Assembly: GCA_018398765.1 (NCBI GenBank) | Contig: JAHBMJ010005869.1 | Span: forward strand, 1-55,000 | Direction of reading: 5' to 3' | Origin: Chromera velia | Taxonomy: Eukaryota; Sar; Chromeraceae | Length of the DNA: 55,000 nt | Part shown: one piece after another, positions 34,742 through 47,175 of the stretch | Layout: each line of letters opens with the position of its first letter | Numbering within the stretch: position 1 is the stretch's first letter | Translations under genes and position numbers: made by a program | The notes under the pieces: generated by a model | Seen by the model: the letters and a program-made list of their open reading frames with translations, nothing else | Told to the model about the DNA's origin: nothing | The model's database searches: none

Positions 34742-35356
34742 ATGCGTGCCTTTTTTGTTTTGGTGCATGTATTCGTCCTTATCTTTGTGCCTCTGTGGTG
34801 ATCTTCGTTGAGGGCGTGGATCGTTCGTCGCTGGTCCCTCGTTTCTCTCTTCTGCCTTCCCTCTTTTTTCACACTTTTCTCACGTGGTTGAACGAGTGAT
34901 TGGCTTGAAGCGGGGGCAGTTGGTCGTGTTTGAAACGTGGCCGCACTTTGCAGTTGAGTCGCCAGATTCGCGCGATGTGCGGAGCAATCGAAAAGGATTG
35001 TTTCGAAATTTTTGCGTGGGTGTTGCGGTGCCTGCGGAACTTTTGATTCACACTCTGCCCGTGGTGTAAAAAGTTGGCTCATCAATTGTGCATGGTTTCG
35101 TGTGGTGTCGTGCAGGCGCATCGGTTTGACCCTCCGCTTCATTTCCAGAAGGGTCGCCCAGGAGACACGGAAGGCTGTGAGGGAGAGTGCTACGCTCTGC
35201 CGGGGTGTGTACAAACCTGAGGAGGGCTTTTTTGACCTTGAGGAGCCTCCAGAGACAGATATGGGGGAGAAGGAGATCATGACTCAGAAGGCAGCGATGG
35301 ATCGGGAGAATCAAAACTATTTTGAAGGCTTCGAAACGAAAGAATACGCACGTTGA
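33818..35356 (+). CDS. Phytanoyl-CoA dioxygenase (PhyH)-family 2-oxoglutarate/Fe(II) oxygenase
   Basis: Two exons, 33818-34560 and 35116-35356 (donor GTTTGT, acceptor TGCAG, phase 2). Counting from the ATG at 33911 the protein has 296 residues, a usual PhyH length. The iron-binding triad is visible: H113 and D115 in FSWHQDSTYAGL and H202 in RAVHKSAPNGSDDRS. R212, ten residues after H202, fits the 2-oxoglutarate-binding Arg. A GAISFLPGTHHSQMPH stretch is also typical of the family. Such enzymes hydroxylate, and in some relatives halogenate, substrates using O2 and 2-oxoglutarate; the substrate cannot be read from sequence. The ATG at 33818 adds 31 residues rich in Arg and Ser (MKRRIGALLHRHF), which could be an organelle-targeting extension; the ATG at 33911 is the alternative start. 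The intron carries a (TG)n tract at 34672-34741. Confidence 0.9.
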
Positions 35357-35769
35357 ATGTATGCTTGTTGCACGAAAATGCATGTAGAGATTGGCACTGC
35401 ATATTATGGGATTGTGGTGGTCCCTACGCCCTGAATAGTTTGCACTGTTGTGTGCAAGCTGGCCAGAGAATATCGGACATCAATTTTGCTTTTGCCGACC
35501 TTCTTCCCTTGGAGTAGTTGCGTTGTCCCAGGTCCAATTTGTTTTTGCTTTCTCCCCGTTGAATCTGTAGAGTTGAGTCTCTCTCTTTCTATCCTGTTCT
35601 TCCTGTCAGACAGTGTCAATTGAAGAGTTCCTCTTTGTTTGGTCACCTCTCTATCTACCCTAGTCCATCTATCCCTCCCTTGGCGAGCCCTTCCTCCCGG
35701 CTCTAGGCGCAACTTAGCAGTGATGGTAAAGAGTCTTAAGGAGGGAGAAGAAGGGAACAAAGGAAGAAA
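35357..35769. other. Spacer after the dioxygenase gene
   Basis: No coding feature seen. It leads into the polypurine tract beginning near 35770. Confidence 0.4.
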
Positions 35770-36136
35770 CTTAGAAAAGATATAAAGAAAGAAAGACACT
35801 CACACGCACACACACGGGGGGGGGGGGGGGGGGGGAGAGAGAGGGAGAGGCAGAGGGACGGAGAGAGACAGAGAGAGAGAGAGGGAAGGAAAGAACAAAA
35901 GAAGAAGAAGAAAAAACAAAGAAAGGAAGAAAGAAACAAAACAAAGGACTGAAGAAAGGAAGGCAGGAAGGAAGGAAGCAAGGAAGGAAGGAAGGCTCAA
36001 AAGGAAGGAAGGAAGGAAGGAAAGAAAGAAAGAAAGAAAGAAAGAAAGAAACGAAGTAAGGAAGGAAGGAAAGAAAGAAACAAAGATCGAAAGAAAGACT
36101 AGAAGAAAGGAGAGAGTGAGAAAGAAAGAGAGAGAG

Positions 36137-36171
<35 letters not shown>

Positions 36172-36349
36172 AAGAAAGAAAGACAGCAGACAGACAGACA
36201 GACAGAAAGAAAGAAAAAGAAAGAAAGAAGGCCTTGAAAGAAAGAAAGAAAGAAAGTCTTAGAAAGAAAGAAAGAAAGAAAGAAAGAAGGCCTTGAAAGA
36301 AAGAAAGAAAGAAAGAAAGAAAGAAAAAGAGATAAAGAAGAGGGAGGGG

Positions 36350-36385
<36 letters not shown>

Positions 36386-36510
36386 AAGAAAGAAAGAGAG
36401 GGAGGGAGAAAGAAAGAGAGGGAGAAAGAAAGAGAGGGAGAGGGAGAGGGAGAGGGAGAAGGAGAAGGAGAGGGAGAGACAGAGACAGAGACAGAGACAG
36501 AGACAGAGAC

Positions 36511-36549
<39 letters not shown>

Positions 36550-36558
36550 AAGAGAGAG

Positions 36559-36593
<35 letters not shown>

Positions 36594-36660
36594 AATAGAG
36601 AGAGAGAGACAGAGAGAGAGGGGGGCAAGAGAGGGGAAAGAGAGGAGGAAAGCAACAAAG
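35770..36660 (+). repeat. 0.9-kb polypurine tract (GA, GAAA, GGAA, G runs)
   Basis: About 890 bases that are almost entirely purine on the plus strand: a run of 19 G near 35816-35834, GGAA repeats near 35950-36020, and GAAA and GA blocks to 36656. Two short units, AAGGCCTTGAAAGAAAG, at 36229 and 36289 suggest internal duplication. The 295-residue Phe/Leu/Ser open frame on the minus strand is an artefact. Such tracts can adopt triplex (H-DNA) structure. Confidence 0.9.
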
Positions 36661-36961
36661 AAAGTGAGACAGACTATGTAGATCTTTACCCTATAAAATT
36701 TCCAGTTGAAATCCCAGTTGTTTTACCAGTTACTGGTATTTTAGCTTTAACCGTCTCAATTCAATTCAATTCAATTCAAAATTCATTTCACTGGCATTTT
36801 TTTAATTTTCACTGGTATTTTTCAAAAATTCCTGTTGGTCCTAGGTGATGAAGTATAAGGAAGTAGAAGCTCAATTTTTGCAGACTGAGAGCTCTACGCG
36901 TGCTCAATTACGCCCATGACTTACCACCTATAATATAATCAGTAGTCTAGCGGTAACGGAG
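36661..36961. other. Spacer with short direct repeats
   Basis: AT-rich. Contains variants of CACTGGTATTTTT and CCAGTTACTGGTATTTTAG around 36730-36830 and a short (AATTC)n run at 36757-36776. No gene. Confidence 0.4.
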
Positions 36962-39186
36962 CTCATTGATTGATTGATTGATAGGTTCCGCACTAGGCTT
37001 TCCCGCTATGTCTATTAGGATTAGGATTAGGACTAATGTCCGGAGGATTGGTCTCCCGCCCCAATGCCGAATGTCTGACGTGCGGCTTCCAGAGAAAGCG
37101 CCTAGACGCATTAGACCTCTCTGGCCGGCCCACACAGGTCTAGCCTGTGCCGCGAACGGATCACATTGAATAGTCAATCACCTGCGTGTATATGCGAGAG
37201 GGCTCACTCCAATGTCACTCCATTCCAAAGTAGGGTTTGAAAGGGAACGATCCTAGAATTGCAGATAAACGGCTCGAAGCGAGTTCCAAAACCTCCCAAC
37301 ATCCCATCCTCCTCCTTTTTCTCTCCTCTTTTACTTCTTTTGTATCACTCCACACCCTTTCATACTCTTTAATTCTTCCCTCTCTTTCTTTCTCACTTTT
37401 CTAAATCTCCTGATGCAGCCTATCTAACTCTCTTCCTAAAACTTGACTCAAATTGTCTCCCTTTTTTCTTTTCTATTCTTTCACTAGTAAGTACTTGTCT
37501 TTTCATCATAACGTCTTTCAAAAAGGTATCAACATTCTTGTTGGCCTCATTCAAAAGAAAAGAGAATAGAGTGATCTTGTCTACCTTCCCTTCACCACCC
37601 ACTTTTCATCTGCTGCTATTTACAGCTCTCTCCTCTCTCCCTTTCACCGAACTCCAATGTGTCATCAAAGTTTGGAAGCAGTCTGCCCTCTCTTCATCAT
37701 GCAGAGGGCATTCAGTCAGTACATGGATTTCATCTTCGAGTACTTGAATGTCAAGCTAGGGTATAACACTTATTTTTTATACCGTTTTGAACGTTTCGGT
37801 CTAAGACAATAAACGGGGAAGGATATGGAGCTGATTTTTATACTAAACGGCTCGTAATAGTACGTAGGATCGTTTAATACAAAAAAAAGTTTTTCAATTT
37901 TGTGGGCGCACTAAAAACTTTAAGTTGTTGGGGGGGTTTGGGAGGTCTGTCTCCCCCTGAGCGGGGGGTGGGTGCGAGCGAATTTTTTCATTTTTAAGGC
38001 CCAAAACGAACATTTTTGCTTTCTAAGGAAAAAACTGATTTTAAGGACATTTTGAGGTAAAAACTAGGGGTTTCATCGCCAATTTAGGATGAAAACCTCG
38101 AAAATTCGCCAAAAACAGATGAAAAACAATTTTAAAAGTCCCATGAGGCAAGCTGTCTGCGTTGTAGAAGTATCAAATGAAAAATTTTAAACTGCTTAAT
38201 AACTCTATAAACCATGTCTATGCAGATGATGAGGTTACCTGTAGGTTTAGAAAGGTTTAAATTTAAATTGTCCCTCTTTGTCATAAAAACTGTTTAGAAA
38301 AGAGTGTCGGACCATAGATAACAAGCAAGTCAGAGCAAACCATACATTTCTTTTCTGTTAATAGGGTCCCTCTGTCTCCTAAGGCTTCTGTTAAGAACTT
38401 CCTCCTGTTTACCTCCAAGTTTCTCTCTCCCACCCGAAATGTAGCCCTTCTTCTATGGACAGGCCAGGGAGCTATCTTTGTATAGCAGACAGGAGTTCTC
38501 CCTATCTTATCTCTATCTAATGAAATGCTTCTGTCTGTATCTTCTCCATTCTTGCTGTTGTGAAGCCACAGATTTAGGCGATTTCCATTGGATAGAGACG
38601 CATGGATAGGATGCATGACGCCTTCTCTCAGCTCTTCCCTCTCGGCCCTTCCTTTTTTCTGCACTGACCTCTCAACTCTCTCTGCAAATGCTTTCTTTTT
38701 CTTTTTTGTAATTTTTTCCTTTTTCAGCGCTTCTATCCATCTTACTATTCTGTCTCTTCTCTCAAAAGAAGGTTGTCTGCCTGCAGCTTCTGGTTCTCTT
38801 CCTATCTGAAAGGGATGGCTTCTTGTCTCTGTGAAAAGTGTTTCGACACATTTCTTCAAGTACGGGAAAAAGTGAAAGGGGTGAAGCTTCCTTCTTCTTA
38901 GTTATGAGTCGACTCTTTCCTGCAATGATTGAATGAGTGCATGACCTGTCGGTGTGTCTCTTCCTTTTTGGATTACCTTCCTTATTCACATCAGGATTCT
39001 CTCAGACTGACAGTGTGCAACCATCAGATCGATAGAAAGAAGGCCTGCCTCAAGGAAAGTCATGAGTATGCTTTCTTTCTCTCTCAGTTGCAACACTTAT
39101 TGAATGAATTTTCTTTGCAGTCTGTCAAACTCTGCAAACGCTTTAGAATACTGCGAGTGTGAATCATGTACTTTGCAGCCGTATAA
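36962..39186 (-). mobile_element. Degenerate non-LTR retrotransposon, 3' part (copy A)
   Basis: On the minus strand from 39186 the frame reads LYGCKVHDS, then LQRKFIQ and MTFLEAGLLSIDLMVAHCQS with three in-frame stops, then an open stretch 38859-38329 ending KKCMVCSD. After an insertion, the frame resumes at 37749 as IQVLEDEIHVLTECPLHDEE and runs to about 37420 with one further stop. The Cys-x2-Cys ... His-x4-Cys arrangement and the LYGC start are the usual layout of the region after the reverse transcriptase domain in LINE-like elements. A probable 3' UTR and a short (ATCA)n tail follow at 36962-36983. The reverse transcriptase catalytic part is not present, so the copy is 5'-truncated and dead. 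Confidence 0.65.
37754..38332. mobile_element. 575-bp insertion inside the copy A retroelement
   Basis: The retroelement protein breaks off after CSD at 38329 and resumes with IQVLEDE at 37749. GTCA occurs at both edges (37750-37753 and 38329-38332) and removing the segment restores a continuous Cys-His motif. The inserted DNA is AT-rich with a short G-rich stretch near 37930, and codes for nothing visible. No terminal inverted repeats are obvious, so its class is unknown. Confidence 0.45.
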
Positions 39187-39334
39187 CCAAATTTAAATGC
39201 ATACACTGTCTGCCTTACCAACTATATATATTTTTTTTTTTAGACTTCTATTGTGCTTTCTCTATATAACAATCTACATCATACTCACAATTCAGATTAC
39301 GTAAGCTAGTAGTAAGCAGGTTGAAACATGTGTC
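39187..39334. other. Short AT-rich gap between retroelement copies
   Basis: AT-rich sequence with a T run at 39231-39241; nothing else seen. Confidence 0.4.
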
Positions 39335-39336
39335 AC

Positions 39337-39414
<78 letters not shown>

Positions 39415-40010
39415 GTTGATTGATTGATTGATTGATTGATTAATTGATAGGTTCCGTACTAGGCCTTCCTGCTATGTCTATATCTATTACCAGAGTTAGC
39501 AGGGCAAGGCGTTGTTCAGCTAGGCTAAGGTGTCAGACCCCGCCCTCAAGGCCTGGCTAAGTAGTGTACTCCGGCCGTTGACGCTTGACTGTTCGTTTTT
39601 TTCGGCTGCTCTTTTTGCCTCTAACAGGCTTTCAGGTCTGAACTTCTGACTTTGAAGATCGATTTGATATGGCATTCAACAAGGGTTCACTCGTTTCTCT
39701 CATTTGTTTTATTCAACTTCTTCTGTAGATTCTCTTTTCCCCATCCTAAGTAATCCTATGGCTCCTTCTGTTGCCTCAAAGTAATTGATGGTTTCATCAT
39801 ACTCCTCCGTCAATCTCCCGATCGCCTTCTGCCTTCCGGTAATTGTTGTGTGTCTTGCTGCCAGTGTACCCCCCTTTAAGTGTCCGTACCTCCCCAGATA
39901 CTTTTCGAAGACCCTCCTTTTAAAGGACGTCTATCCTAGAAAATCGTCTACTGCAGCATATCTTTCATTCAACAAAAAATAGAATAGCAACGATTTATCT
40001 CTTTCTCTTT
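39335..40010 (-). mobile_element. Degenerate non-LTR retrotransposon 3' end (copy B) with (TGAT)n tail
   Basis: On the minus strand 40010-39690 reads LFYFLLNERYAAVDDFLG then a stop and a short continuation. The stretch parallels copy A (LFSFLLNEANKNVDTFLK). On the left comes a 3' UTR whose last part, AGGTTCCG-actaggc-TTCC-GCTATGTCTAT at 39450-39482, is nearly identical to copy A at 36982-37016. It abuts a long (TGAT)n array at 39335-39448, which is (ATCA)n in the element's own sense and so at its 3' end. Confidence 0.6.
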
Positions 40011-41281
40011 CTTCTCCCCTGGGACCTTGCTCTTTTACGTTCGCCTTCCTGGTTTTTCCTTCCATCTTACTGTCCTACCTTTATTTATTCTATTTTCCTG
40101 TACATCTCTGTTCTTTCTTATATATTTTTTTGTACATATTTATACATATTCGAAGGCATTATAAGGTAATCACACTAGACTGCTCGATTCCACGCTCTGT
40201 TCCTGTTGCAAGTAAGCCGGGGCTAAATCATAGAATAGGTGACTCAGTACCGAGTATTAGTTAGTGTCTTAAGAAAAAAAAATCGTGCACGCGGAATGTG
40301 CATGAGTAGGGGCCTAGGTAGGCGTGAGGCTGCGCGCGTTGGCGTGCATCACGATAGCGAGACGACGACGAGACAGTAAGTACTGTATAGAGCATAGAAA
40401 AGAACAAAAGAATAATACAGATATAAGATCAAAGAATAGAGAAAGAAAGATCATCTTTTCATACCCTAAATGGTTGATGGTGAAGGGAGTGGTGAAAAGG
40501 AGGAGAGATATAAGATAAAGAGATGGTTGGGGAGAAAGAGAGAGAAATGTAGATCAGAGATAAAGACGACAAAATATTTTGTCACAGTACTTTAAGATTT
40601 TCAATGTTATGTTCTTTTTTTGGTTCTAAGGTCCTTTTATACTGAGTCACGTATTGTAAGATTCAGCTTAAGCGTGCTCATGTAGAACGCTACTGCACTT
40701 CAATTCTAGTGGACTCGACTCTCGAAGTGCGCACGCGCGGATGACGCCAATTAAGACAGAACGAGCGCGGTCCGGCCCGGCGCGGCCGATCCAACGCTGA
40801 CGACGATCGAATGCATGCATGGCGGCGAGCCGGCGGCACAAAGGCCGCGCGGTCGGAGATCCGGTCGCCTCATGCATCCTCATGCACTCAGTCTGAACGA
40901 TGAGAGCTGCGTTCTCGCTCCGTTGTATGATTTGGATTGATTTGGTATATTGCTCCGCGAGAACTCACACTTCTCTGAACTTAGAGACCCTTTCCGTCGT
41001 TTCTTTATAAGTCTGTTTCATCTCCATCTCGAAACATTTCAAAACCACTGACAGAGATGGTGGGGGATAGTGGGGGATGGTGAGAAAAATGATTCTGAAG
41101 CCTCAACGAAACAAGCAGCTGCATGGTCCACTAGAGCTTCATTTATCCTGCAGTTCTCTCAAAACTCAAAAATTCCGCTCGAAGAAAATCAATCGCCGCT
41201 GGTTTGTTTGCCAACTTCCATAAAGTGGAGAGTCAGACTGACCCCCGTAAAGTCTCACTCACCGTCGAGAGAAGCTGGAGA
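40011..41281. other. Spacer and probable promoter region of the AP2-domain gene
   Basis: No gene recognised. A GC-rich island with TGCATGCATGG lies around 40780-40870. The frame leading into the first AP2-gene exon is open from 41204 but has no ATG before 41282. Confidence 0.4.
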
Positions 41282-44033
41282 ATGTGGCGTTTACAAGCCC
41301 CGTCTACTCCGTCTACTCCTGGTCTTGCCCCCCCTCAAGTGCAAAACAGTACGACGGGAACCCAGTTTGTGGGAGGAAGTCCCAACCCCTGGCACTGGCA
41401 GCAGCATGAAAGGAACCTGCGAGAGCAAGTGAGGGCTGTAGAAGAAAGACTTCCCTCGTGGGAGAGGCGGGGGAATACTCAGGTCAGTTTGACAGGCTGT
41501 ATACATGCCACAACTGATTTTAGAACTTTGCGCGCTCTGCGTGCATGTGCATTTCTTTGCATCTGTTCGCGGTTTGAAATTCTGTGTAGACAGACCCTCG
41601 TGCGCATGCAGTCCAACTGCATAATTGAATGTCCGATCCGTGTGATCCTCTGTGGGGTACAGAGATACAACGAGAGTCGCTCCACTGTGACACACACATG
41701 TACACACGCTGCAGGAAAGGGACTGCATCGCAAAGCCGTTGCCAAACCTGGTGAGTCGATTCGACCGTACATGAAGGGGAGCCGAGAGTTTCATGTTGGG
41801 GCTTTCATTCATTCGTTTCTTCTGCTTCTTCTGCTTCTGCTTCTTCTGCTTCTGCTGCTTCTTCTTCTTCTGCTTCTTCTTCTTCTTCTTCTTCTTCTTC
41901 TGCTTCTTCTGCTTCTTCTGCTTCTTCTGCTTCTTCTTCTTCTTCTTCTTCCTTCTTCTTCTTCTTCTTCTTCTTCCTCCTCGTCTTCTTCCTCGTCTTC
42001 TTCCTCGTCTTCTTCTTCTGCTTCTTCTGCTTCTTCCTCGTCTTCTTCTTCTTCTTCTTCTTCCTCGTCTTCTTCTTCTTCTCCTTCTTCTTCTTCTTCT
42101 TCTTCTTCTTCTTCCGCTTCTGCTTCTGCTTCTGCTTTTGCTACTTCTTCTGCTTCTTCTGCTACTTCTTCTGCTGCTTCTTCTGCTTCTGCTCCTGCTG
42201 CTTCTGCTCCTGCTTCTTCTTCTTCTTCTTCTTCTTCTTCTGCTTCTTCTTCTTCTTTTGTGCTTCTTCTGCTTCTGCTTCTTCTGCTTCTTCTGCTTCT
42301 TCTTCTTCTTCTTCTTCTTCTTCTTCTTCTTCTTCTTCTTCTTCTTCTTCCTCGTCTTCTTCTTCTTCTTCTTCCTCGTCTTCTTCTTCTTCTCCTTCTT
42401 CTTCTTCTTCTTCTTCTTCCGCTTCTGCTTCTGCTTCTGCTTTTGCTACTTCTTCTGCTTCTTCTGCTACTTCTTCTGCTGCTTCTTCTGCTGCTTCTTC
42501 TGCTTCTGCTCCTGCTGCTTCTGCTCCTGCTTCTGCTTCTTCTTCTTCTTCTTCTTCTTCTGCTTCTTCTTTTCTGCTTCTTCTGCTTCTGCTTCTTCTG
42601 CTTCAGAATCTTCTTCTTCTTCTTCTTCTTCTTCTTCTTCTTCTTCTTCTTCCTCGTCTTCTTCTTCTTCTTCTTCCTCGTCTTCTTCTTCTTCTCCTTC
42701 TTCTTCTTCTTCTTCTTCTTCTTCTTCTTCCGCTTCTGCTTCTGCTTCTGCTTTTGCTACTTCTTCTGCTTCTTCTGCTACTTCTTCTGCTGCTTCTTCT
42801 GCTGCTTCTTCTGCTTCTGCTCCTGCTGCTTCTGCTCCTGCTTCTGCTTCTGCTTCTTCTTCTTCTTCTTCTTCTTCTTCTTCTTCTGCTTCTTCTTCTT
42901 CTTTTCTGCTTCTTCTGCTTCTGCTTCTTCTGCTTCAGAATCTTCTTCTTCTGCTTCTGCCTCTTCTGCTGCTGTTTCTGCTTCTGCTTCTGCTTCTGCT
43001 GCTGCCTCTGCTGCTGTTTCTGCTTCTGCTTCTGCTTCTGCTTCTTCTCCTTTCTTCTTCTTCTTCTTCTTTCTTCTTTCTGCTTTCTGCTTTCTGCTTT
43101 CTGCCTTCTGCCTTCTGCCTTCTGCCTTCTGCCTTCTTTCTTCTTTCTTCTGCTTCTGCTTCTGCTTCGGCTTCTTTTTCTCCTACTTCTTTTTCTTCTT
43201 ATTTGCTTGACTGCGCATCTGCTCTTTCTGCGGATTGATTCAGTGAACGTTGCTCGCGGTCGTTGTGTACCCCAGTGTGACACTGTGAGAAGGTCCTCTG
43301 TGTGTAGTACGTCTGCGTGCGTCAGGCTGTTCCTGTCCAGCTGCATGCCTGATTCTATTGATTTGACCCAATCCGTGACCTCTCGAGATGATGCTTGAAG
43401 GAACCCGGCTGACATTCTATGACAATACAGAGAGAGGAGGATGCAGGCAGAAGACGGACAAAGGACACCCGGGTCCTTGCTGTACATGTGTGGGGGTGCA
43501 TATGTCGGAACATGTGTGCATGAGTATGTTTTTGTTTTTGTTGTTCTCTCTTGCCCTCCATCGCCCCTCTCTCTGCCTCCCTCTTTTCTTTGTCTCTTGC
43601 CCTCCTCTCTCTCTCCTTTTCTCAACTCTCTCCCCTCTCTCTCCGTCACTTTCCCCCCCCTTCTGTGTGTGTGTCGATTTGCAGAAAGCACTCAAGGCGC
43701 AGCTGCCCTCTCCGTTACAGACAGACGACTTCTGGTGGCCTGAATACAGGGTTAGTCCGCCAGCTTAGCTGTCACTTATTTCTTTGTGCCCTCCCCTCGT
43801 TTTGCTTTAATGTCAGTGGGTGGCTTTATTTTTGTCCCTGTGCGTCTTCCTCTGGTTCGCTTGGCTCGCTAGCTTCTTTTCTTTCGATTCATCGACGTCG
43901 GGTCTTTTTCTGTTTCTCTTGAACTCAACTGTCACTTCTTTCTGTCTTAATTCTCTGATCCCCTTCCTAAGGCTTGCGGTCTCTCCCCCCCCCCTCTCGA
44001 GATCCTCTCTCTCGCTCTCTCTCTCTCTCTTTT

Positions 44034-44082
<49 letters not shown>

Positions 44083-44715
44083 ATTCTCCGTTGCGTGTCA
44101 ACACACAGGACGATGCATAGAGAGAGGGAGAGAGGGAGCGAAAGAAATTCGAGAAAATTTTGAGACAAATTGACAAATGGACCCTGTACCCTAATCCGCC
44201 CTGATCCACTTACTCGTTCACTCAACCACTCACACTCTTTGTGTATCTGTCCGTCTTTCTGTCAGACTCCGTCTCTCTGTTCTGAGAAAGGAAGGGACAC
44301 TTCTCCCTCCAGTCCCTGAGGTGGAGCTGTGTTGATATTCTCAAACTCGATTTTCCGTTTCGTGCCCTCCTTGCATGCGTACGACGCACGCACAACTCTG
44401 TCCTGGTACACGCACTCGTGAAGATCTTTCTGCACTCTTTTAACCCTCCTCAGCCTGACCGGCACATTGGGTTTGCCTTCAGACTGATGAATGGGGGATC
44501 TCGAAGGAGCCCATCGAGATAACCTACGAAGATGACCTCCCTGTGGTTAGTTTACGTGGAAAAGATACATATATTTCTTCTCTTCCTCCATTCGACTTCT
44601 CAGGGCATCGGATGCCGGTGCTTGCATGCTCTCTCTCTCTCTCTCGATCCGTTTCTGTTTCTGTTTCTGTTTCTCTCTCTCTCTCTCGATCCGTTTCTGT
44701 TTCTGTTTCTGTTTC

Positions 44716-44774
<59 letters not shown>

Positions 44775-46985
44775 CTTTTCTCCCACCCACCGTCTCTCTT
44801 TCGCTTCTCCTTCCCCCCCCCCCTCTCTCTCTCCCTGTCTCTGTCTCTTTATTCCTCTCTCACTCCCTGCCCCCCTTCATCCCCATCTGGGTGCCTCTCT
44901 CCGCTCCTTTTGCTGTGACAGCTTACGGCTTCCTTTTTGTATTGATTGTTGTTCGGACCCTCCCTCCCTCCCTCCCTCCCTCCCTCCCTTCTCCTTGAAC
45001 GATCCACCTGCAGGTCCTCGGTGTCAACTTTGACAAGGCCAAAAGATGCTGGACTGTGCGTTCACTGCCGGGTGAGTGGAGAGCGGTATCTTGCAGGTTT
45101 GCCATTCTGGTTTGAACGCTTTTAAGCAGTTCTCTCTCGACTTGACTGAAGAAGGAAGCATACAAAAGCTTCTCATACGGTGAGAGGTTGCTGTGGAAGC
45201 CGGATGGAGTTTCATGCATGGTTAGACCTTGCTGCGATCGATCGAGTCTTCAGACATTCAGTGTTGTGCTGTGAGTTCGGTAGGTTGTCCTCTGATTTGT
45301 CCGTCTGGCCTCTTCTTTGAGCGGTTCTTTCGATTCGGCAGGTCGTTCTGAGATAGATTGAGCGTCATCGCGACCAGGTGTCTGTTGCTTCATTCCTGTG
45401 GCTGGCGTTCTGTTTTCTTTCCCCATTCCACTTCTTTTTCAGCAGTCACACGCTGGCTGAGCAGTTTGAATGCGATGGTGCCGTGGCTTGGGCTTTCCGA
45501 TTGTAGCGTTTGCAAATCATTGTGTGTGTTTTTTCTTTTGTACGCTCTTCTCTGTCTCTCCTTCGGCCACCTGCTGCAGGATACCCCCCCCAAAGTCAGG
45601 AGTTTTGCGTCGATGATTTTGGTGCTCTGGCCTTTTCAAAAAGCAGACGGCTTGCAGTCGAGACGGCATCCCTTTGGAAAAATGGTCAGTGCCTCCAATG
45701 CCCAAATCGTATGTCTGGATGGATCGGCCGATAAAAGAGACAAGGTAGAAGGGTTGGTGGAGCAGTCGAGTGAAGGGAGCAGGGGAAAGGACTAGGGAAA
45801 AATCAAGGAAGCGAGACACAGACATGTTCCTTTCATCCATTTCTTCATGCCCCCCTTCCCTTCTTTCCTTTCTCTTTACATGTAGTCGAACTGCCTGATC
45901 GATAGGAAACCTAGTAGGAAACATTGCATGCACGGTCGATGAAATGCCTGCAGGCCTCGAGGCCTCTCAATGGAAGAAGGAGCGACGGATCGATGCGGGA
46001 GTCACCGAGGTCCGTTTTTTCTTTTTTTCACATACTTGTGGTTCAAAAATTGATCGATTCTGGACACAGTCTGTTTCTCCTCTCAAACACACAGTATGTG
46101 CAGCCCTCTGAATCGATCTCAGGCCTTTTTGTCAGATTCACTCTCTGGCTCATCAATTCGGTTTGTTCATTCTCATTCTTCCTTCCATATTTCTTTTCCG
46201 CTTTCTACACCCGTGACTCGTTTCGATTTGGATGACTGCACACACAGAAGTGCAAAAAGGACGTCTGCATGCATTGACCATCGAATGATTGACTAATCGA
46301 ATGCATGTGCATGCAGGTAATGGAAGAGCACTCCTACCAATCTCCAGTGGCGGCCGTGGCGTTTGGGAAAGGAAAAAAACTCTTTACGGCAGAGCATGTC
46401 TTGAAGCGACCCGAGGTAGGCACGGACAGTCTGCATGGCCGTGGATGATCGTTGTGGTCGGACCGGGTTCTAGGGTCGCTGTCGTCTACCTCTCTTCGTT
46501 CGTGTGCACAAGCACAAACAAAAACTCTCTGTGTGTGATACACGCGAGCGAGGTTCGAAGGGAGAAGGAAGGAAGGGAGGGAGGAAGAAAATCGTGTCTC
46601 GCCTTGATTGCTCATGATTGCTTCATCCATGTCGTCGACTTCAATCTTCTGACCCCCCTTTCGGGCTTGATGTCTACCTCCTTGCACGACCGGTGCTGCA
46701 GGAGGTCTGACGACTCCTGGGGCGGGAATGCAAAAAAAAAAAACGTACCGATGACGAAGGTTTGTCCGCTACGGCACAGGTGGAGGTCGTGTGCTGCATG
46801 TCACAGGTGGTTGCCTGCGCAGGGCGCGCAAAGAAGAGTGAGGCCGTCGTAAAACGACTGCATGATTTGAAGCTGTCAACCAGTATGCACGACTGGATGT
46901 GGCCGTGTGCTACATCCGTAAAGAAACGGATAAAAGGGCTTTTCTGTTTCCTTTTTTCTGTCTTTCTCTTTTTCTCTCGCTTTGC

Positions 46986-47016
<31 letters not shown>

Positions 47017-47139
47017 GCGCTCTCGCTCTCGCTCTCGCTCTCGCTCTCGCTCTCGCTCTCGCTCTCGCTCTCGCTCTCGCTCTCACACACACACACGCTC
47101 TCTCCGTTTCAGAGTTTATCTATTTATGTGTGTGTGTGA

Positions 47140-47175
<36 letters not shown>

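Noticed and set aside
35771-36658. 295-residue Phe/Leu/Ser minus-strand frame
   Set aside because: Produced by the polypurine tract.
36947-37177. 76-residue minus-strand frame
   Set aside because: It lies in the inferred 3' UTR of the copy A retroelement and ends in the tetranucleotide tail; no protein features.
41204-43210. 668-residue plus-strand open frame
   Set aside because: Its first part overlaps the real first exon of the AP2-type gene, but most of it is Leu/Ser/Phe from the TTC/TGC repeat. A GTCAGT donor at 41483 ends the true exon.
42603-43691. 362-residue Arg/Lys/Gln-rich minus-strand frame
   Set aside because: Reverse complement of the same intronic repeat; no splice or homology support.
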